A DNA stretch of 64,000 nucleotides from JBCCGE01 sp039029455 (GTDB taxonomy: Bacteria > Pseudomonadota > Gammaproteobacteria > Arenicellales > Poriferihabitantaceae): the NCBI GenBank assembly GCA_039029455.1, contig JBCCGE010000007.1, positions 1-64,000 of the forward strand, given 5' to 3'. Positions 60,662 to 64,000 of this stretch are shown here, piece after piece. The position numbers were made by a program, and so were the translations under genes. The first letter of the stretch is position 1. Each line of letters opens with the position of its first letter. The notes beneath the pieces are model-generated. The model saw nothing but the letters and a program-made list of their open reading frames with translations, ran no database searches and was not told the origin of the DNA.

Positions 60662-62682
60662 TGTCTGCGAGTCGGCTGCAACGACTGTTCTCGCCGCAAT
60701 CCGTGGCCGTCCTCGGCGGCCGCGTGGCGGACAGCGTGGTCGCCGAAATGCAGAAGCTGGGATTCGGCGGCGACATCTGGCCGGTCAATCCCAACCGCGC
60801 CGACATGGCGGGCATCCCCTGTTTCAAAACGCTGGATGATTTACCCGGCGTCCCCGACGCGGTCTATCTCGGCATTCCCGGCGGCGCTGTGGTTGAAGTT
60901 GTCGAACAGCTGGCAAAAATAGGCGCGGGCGGTGTCATCTGCCACGCCTCCGGTTTCTCCGAAGTCGGCGATGAGGGCAAAGCAAGAAGCAAAGCGCTGA
61001 TCAAAGCCGCCGGCGATATGCCGGTCGTCGGCCCCAACTGCTGGGGCGTGCTGAACCTGATGAACAGGGCCGCCATGTGGCCGGATTTTCACGGCGCGGT
61101 CCCGGTGGAATCGGGCGTCGCCATCGTCAACCAGTCGGGCAACATGGCGATCAACTACACCATGCAGCAACGCGGCCTGTCCATGGCTATGCTGGTGACG
61201 CTGGGCAACCAGCTGATGATCGATTCCAACGACTGCCTGGAAGCCTTTCTCGATGACGAGCGCATCACCGCCATCGGACTGCACATCGAAGGCATCAACG
61301 ACCTCGAACGGTTTTCAAAACTGGCGATTCGCGCGTCCGAACTCGGCAAGCCCATCGTTGCGTTAAAAACCGGCTCGTCGGAAAAAGGCGCTCATGCTAC
61401 CGTCAGCCACACCGCCACTCTGGCCGGTTCCGACAAACTCTACGACGCCTTGTTCAAACGCCACGGCATTGCCCGGGTGTATTCCGTGCCGGCGTTTATC
61501 GAAACCCTGAAACTGATGTCCATCGTCGGCATCCCCAGCGGCAACCGGATATCCACCTTAAGTTGCTCCGGCGGCGAAGCGTCATTACTGGCGGACCGGG
61601 TCGAACCGCGCAATCTGGAATTCCCGGATCTCACGCCCGAACATACGGAACGTGTGCAGGCGACCCTGAACGAATACGTCGACGTCACCAACCCGCTCGA
61701 CTACCACACCTTTATCTGGGGCGACCAACCCGCTATGACCGCCACCTTCGGCACCATGATGGAAGGCGGCTTTGATATAACCGCGCTCATCCTCGATTTT
61801 CCCAGAGAAGATCGCTCCCGCGTAGTCGAATACCACATGGCGGTCGACTCCTGGATCGACGCCACCAAAGCCAATAACGCAACCACCGCAATCGTCGCCA
61901 CCTTCCCGGAATGCATGCCGGAAAACGTCGCGCTGAAACTGGTCAGCAACGGCATCGTGCCCTTCTCCGGCGTTGAAGAATTTCTCGATGCATTCGAAGC
62001 GGCGCAATCAACAAGAAATTGCAGTAAGCAACCGATCGTAATCAGCCAAGGCTGGCCGGACAATCCGACCACCCTCGACGAAGCCACCAGCAAAAAGATG
62101 CTGGAGGAATACGGACTCACCGTAGCGAAAAGCAAACTGACCACCCCTTACAACGCCGGCGCGGACGCTGACGAACTTGGCTACCCGGTGGTGATGAAAG
62201 CCACCGGTATCGCGCATAAAACCGAAGCGGGTGGCGTAAAACTAAACTTACGAACCAAAGGGGACGTACACGGCGCCGCAGTGCAACTATCAAAACTCAG
62301 CAACGAGTTGTTGATCGAACAAATGATCCCGACGCCGACCTGCGAACTAATAGTTGGTGTTAATCGCGACCCGCAATTCGGACTCGCGCTGATTGTCGGC
62401 GCAGGCGGTATTCTGACCGAACTATTACAAGACAGCGCGCCTATTTTGTTGCCAACAAGTCGCAACCAAATAGACGCTGCCCTGAAATCCCTGAAAGTCG
62501 ATAAACTGTTACAAGGCTATCGAGGCAAAACCGCCAACCGCGAAGCAGTCATCGACGCAATCGAAAACGTCGCGCGCTTTGCCCGGGATCATGCATCCAC
62601 CTTACTCGAACTCGACATCAACCCCATTATGGTCAGTGATCAGGCCACCGTCGCCGATGCCCTGATCCGAATACAGAACTAG
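60661..62682 (+). CDS. ADP-forming acyl-CoA ligase, probably for gamma-butyrobetaine/carnitine
   Basis: ATG 60661 overlaps the previous stop by one base; the longer frame from 60256 is a shadow. The 673-residue protein has the acetyl-CoA synthetase (ADP-forming) order: CoA-binding (LFSPQSVAVLGGRVADSV), a succinyl-CoA-ligase-like region (GPNCWGVLNLMN), a phospho-His neighbourhood (SHTATLAGSDKLYDALFKRH) and a C-terminal ATP-grasp domain (EEYGLTVAKSKLTT, ELGYPVVMKATGIAHKTEAG). It would form the CoA ester of a betaine such as gamma-butyrobetaine, feeding the dehydrogenase and hydratase. The substrate is inferred from neighbours. Confidence 0.8.
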   Translation: MSASRLQRLFSPQSVAVLGGRVADSVVAEMQKLGFGGDIWPVNPNRADMAGIPCFKTLDDLPGVPDAVYLGIPGGAVVEVVEQLAKIGAGGVICHASGFSEVGDEGKARSKALIKAAGDMPVVGPNCWGVLNLMNRAAMWPDFHGAVPVESGVAIVNQSGNMAINYTMQQRGLSMAMLVTLGNQLMIDSNDCLEAFLDDERITAIGLHIEGINDLERFSKLAIRASELGKPIVALKTGSSEKGAHATVSHTATLAGSDKLYDALFKRHGIARVYSVPAFIETLKLMSIVGIPSGNRISTLSCSGGEASLLADRVEPRNLEFPDLTPEHTERVQATLNEYVDVTNPLDYHTFIWGDQPAMTATFGTMMEGGFDITALILDFPREDRSRVVEYHMAVDSWIDATKANNATTAIVATFPECMPENVALKLVSNGIVPFSGVEEFLDAFEAAQSTRNCSKQPIVISQGWPDNPTTLDEATSKKMLEEYGLTVAKSKLTTPYNAGADADELGYPVVMKATGIAHKTEAGGVKLNLRTKGDVHGAAVQLSKLSNELLIEQMIPTPTCELIVGVNRDPQFGLALIVGAGGILTELLQDSAPILLPTSRNQIDAALKSLKVDKLLQGYRGKTANREAVIDAIENVARFARDHASTLLELDINPIMVSDQATVADALIRIQN

Positions 62683-62697
62683 CAAGAGATTACGACT

Positions 62698-63480
62698 ATG
62701 AGCGAACCGATCAAAACCGAAACGCGAGGCGAGGTCCTCGAAGTCACCATCGACCGACCGAAAGCCAACGCCATCGATGCCGCCACCAGCCGCATCATGG
62801 GCGATATCTTCGCCGACTTCCGCGATAACGATATCCACCGCGCCGCCATTCTCACCGCAGAAGGCGAACGATTCTTCTGCCCCGGCTGGGACCTCAAAGC
62901 CGCTGCAGCGGGCGAAGCCCCAGACAGCGACTACGGTGTCGGGGGCTTCGGTGGCTTGCAGGAACTTCCCGGACTCGGCAAACCCGTCGTCTGTGCCTGC
63001 AACGGTCTCGCCTTCGGCGGCGGTTTCGAAATCATGATCTCCTGCGACATCATCATCGCCGCCGACCACGCAACATTCGCCCTACCCGAACTGCGATCCG
63101 GCGTCATCGCCGACGCGGCGACGATCAAACTCCCACGCCGCATCCCCTATCACGTCGCCACCGAAATGCTGTTCACTGGACGAGTCATCGACGTCGAAGA
63201 GGCCAAACACTGGGGCATCATCAACGAATACGTCCCCGCCGATCAGCTCATGACCAGAGCCAGAGAAGTCGCCGATCTACTTGCGGCTGGTCCGCCGCTT
63301 GTTTACGCGGCGATAAAGGAAACGCTGGAGAAGACGTCGCACTTGCCGGAGAAGGAAGCGCTGCAGGTGCTGATGCAACGTAAGCTACCGACTATCGATA
63401 AGCTGTATTCGTCTGAGGATCAGTTGGAAGGGGCTAGAGCGTTTGCGGAGAAGCGGGACCCGGTTTGGAAGGGGAAGTAG
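62698..63480 (+). CDS. caiD: crotonobetainyl-CoA (carnitinyl-CoA) hydratase
   Basis: A 260-residue enoyl-CoA hydratase. It matches E. coli CaiD along its length as I recall it: IDRPKANAIDAATS, PGWDLKAAAAGEAPDSDYG, NGLAFGGGFEIM, FALPELRSGVIADA with the catalytic Glu, and the C-terminal AFAEKRDPVWKGK (CaiD ends AFAEKRDPVWKGR). It interconverts crotonobetainyl-CoA and L-carnitinyl-CoA. ATG 62698 follows the ligase stop by 15 nt. Its 3' end overlaps the convergent membrane-protein gene by 47 nt. Confidence 0.9.
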   Translation: MSEPIKTETRGEVLEVTIDRPKANAIDAATSRIMGDIFADFRDNDIHRAAILTAEGERFFCPGWDLKAAAAGEAPDSDYGVGGFGGLQELPGLGKPVVCACNGLAFGGGFEIMISCDIIIAADHATFALPELRSGVIADAATIKLPRRIPYHVATEMLFTGRVIDVEEAKHWGIINEYVPADQLMTRAREVADLLAAGPPLVYAAIKETLEKTSHLPEKEALQVLMQRKLPTIDKLYSSEDQLEGARAFAEKRDPVWKGK

Positions 63481-64000
63481 CGATACCTAAAGTAAATCTA
63501 TTAAACGTTTGCTCGTGCAAGCCGCAAACAGCTATTTTGATTGTTGTTCTTTGATCGCACTGTTTAGCACCGCGTCCTACCACTCGTACCAAATCGAGAA
63601 TTTTTCGAAACATAGCGAGCGCTAACATAAACCCGAGTGCTAACCCGGTTACTATGGGACTAAGAATTATTGGCCCGGTCGCCTTGTAGACCTCAAGAAT
63701 TGCAACACCAACTGCCGCTATCGCAGGTAGAAAGCCTAAATTTTGCACAGGACCATATATCCAGGTCATCCTTTTCTTCAAGCGCTCCCGCTTAATCGAA
63801 AGGTGGTCCAACACTCCGTCTAAATCAGCAGTTTCAAAATTGAGCAATTCGTCTTGAATTCTGGATATAAACATTTTATTTTGTTGCAGAAGTGCAACCT
63901 GATCACGAACAGGGTGTTTAAACGAGAGTCGTATTTCGCGAAAGCCAATAAAGCTTGAAAACATGCCAACACATATGGCAAGGATGTAAGCTGCAACCGC
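63434..64000 (-). CDS. partial membrane protein of unknown function
   Basis: The frame is open to the right edge of the window. ATG 63964 is possible, but 12 further in-frame codons (AVAAYILAICVG) form a hydrophobic helix with the start, so the N-terminus probably lies outside. Visible parts are a hydrophobic N-terminal helix, a charged helical section (NFETADLDGVLDHLSIKRER, then LKKRM), two membrane segments (about 63745-63685 and 63680-63615) and a C-terminal tail rich in Pro and Ser. No family is recognised. Its 3' end overlaps the convergent caiD gene, which is unusual; the actual protein may end earlier if a sequence error exists. Confidence 0.6.
   Translation of the reverse strand, partial: AVAAYILAICVGMFSSFIGFREIRLSFKHPVRDQVALLQQNKMFISRIQDELLNFETADLDGVLDHLSIKRERLKKRMTWIYGPVQNLGFLPAIAAVGVAILEVYKATGPIILSPIVTGLALGFMLALAMFRKILDLVRVVGRGAKQCDQRTTIKIAVCGLHEQTFNRFTLGIATSPSKPGPASPQTL

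Overview
The window looks like a chromosomal stretch from a heterotrophic gammaproteobacterium, probably marine. The pointers are a DUF3461 protein, an EpmA remnant, a pantothenate synthetase, many genes for methylated amines and betaines, several 2-oxoglutarate/Fe(II) oxygenases, and a family of short dispersed intergenic repeats. There are no rRNA or tRNA genes, no complete insertion sequences and no CRISPR arrays that I can see. Functions are assigned by reading motifs in the translated sequence, not by database search.

Layout. 0-3.1 kb: a 5'-truncated epmA fragment on the minus strand, broken against a plus-strand trio (M24 creatinase-like protein, EutA/maleate-isomerase-like protein, PhyH oxygenase). 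3.4-7.1 kb: a three-domain fusion (TPR, O-GlcNAc-transferase-type GT41, MycE-like sugar O-methyltransferase) next to a secreted protein with an unusual 'PAHA' leader. 7.4-12.5 kb: class III nucleotide cyclase, Rieske oxygenase of the betaine/carnitine type, prolyl-4-hydroxylase-like oxygenase, DUF3461, DUF218 and CMD proteins. 12.6-27.6 kb: an accessory catabolic region with homocysteine methyltransferase-like protein, LysR, two 3-hydroxyisobutyrate-dehydrogenase-type enzymes, class II aldolase, VWA protein, sulfotransferase, trimethylamine-dehydrogenase-like enzyme, MttB-family methyltransferase, enolase-superfamily enzyme and three more oxygenases or redox proteins.

27.6-33.7 kb: a glycosyltransferase locus. 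Two Skp1-GlcNAc-transferase-type (PF11397) enzymes flank a tiny PAHA-leader protein with a Pro/Ser/Thr-rich tail. An HtrL/YibB-GT fusion and a hydroxyacid dehydrogenase follow. 33.9-39.5 kb: a tight minus-strand operon of fused hydantoinase A/B, a maleate-isomerase-type enzyme and a HisC-like aminotransferase. 39.6-54.1 kb: panC, two MFS transporters, M48 peptidase, a secreted P-domain protein and a shrunken pseudogene copy of it, a GNAT gene with an in-frame stop, a GlxA-type regulator, serine hydrolase, Tat-type aldo/keto reductase, an ArsR/permease pair with matching operators, LysR/DUF1330 and a methyltransferase.

54.5-63.5 kb: the clearest metabolic module. A GlxA-family regulator is divergent from six same-strand genes that together reconstruct gamma-butyrobetaine/crotonobetaine/L-carnitine breakdown: acyl-CoA ligase, acyl-CoA dehydrogenase, CaiD hydratase, L-carnitine dehydrogenase, dehydrocarnitine-cleaving BKACE and acetoacetyl-CoA synthetase. 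A betainyl-CoA thioesterase is not seen. Rieske, TMADH-like, MttB and methyltransferase genes elsewhere in the window suggest that the glycine betaine formed could be demethylated further.

The most novel idea is that the PAHA-leader proteins are substrates of the neighbouring O-glycosyltransferases, possibly with hydroxyproline made by the encoded prolyl hydroxylase. This rests on gene neighbourhood and motif similarity only.
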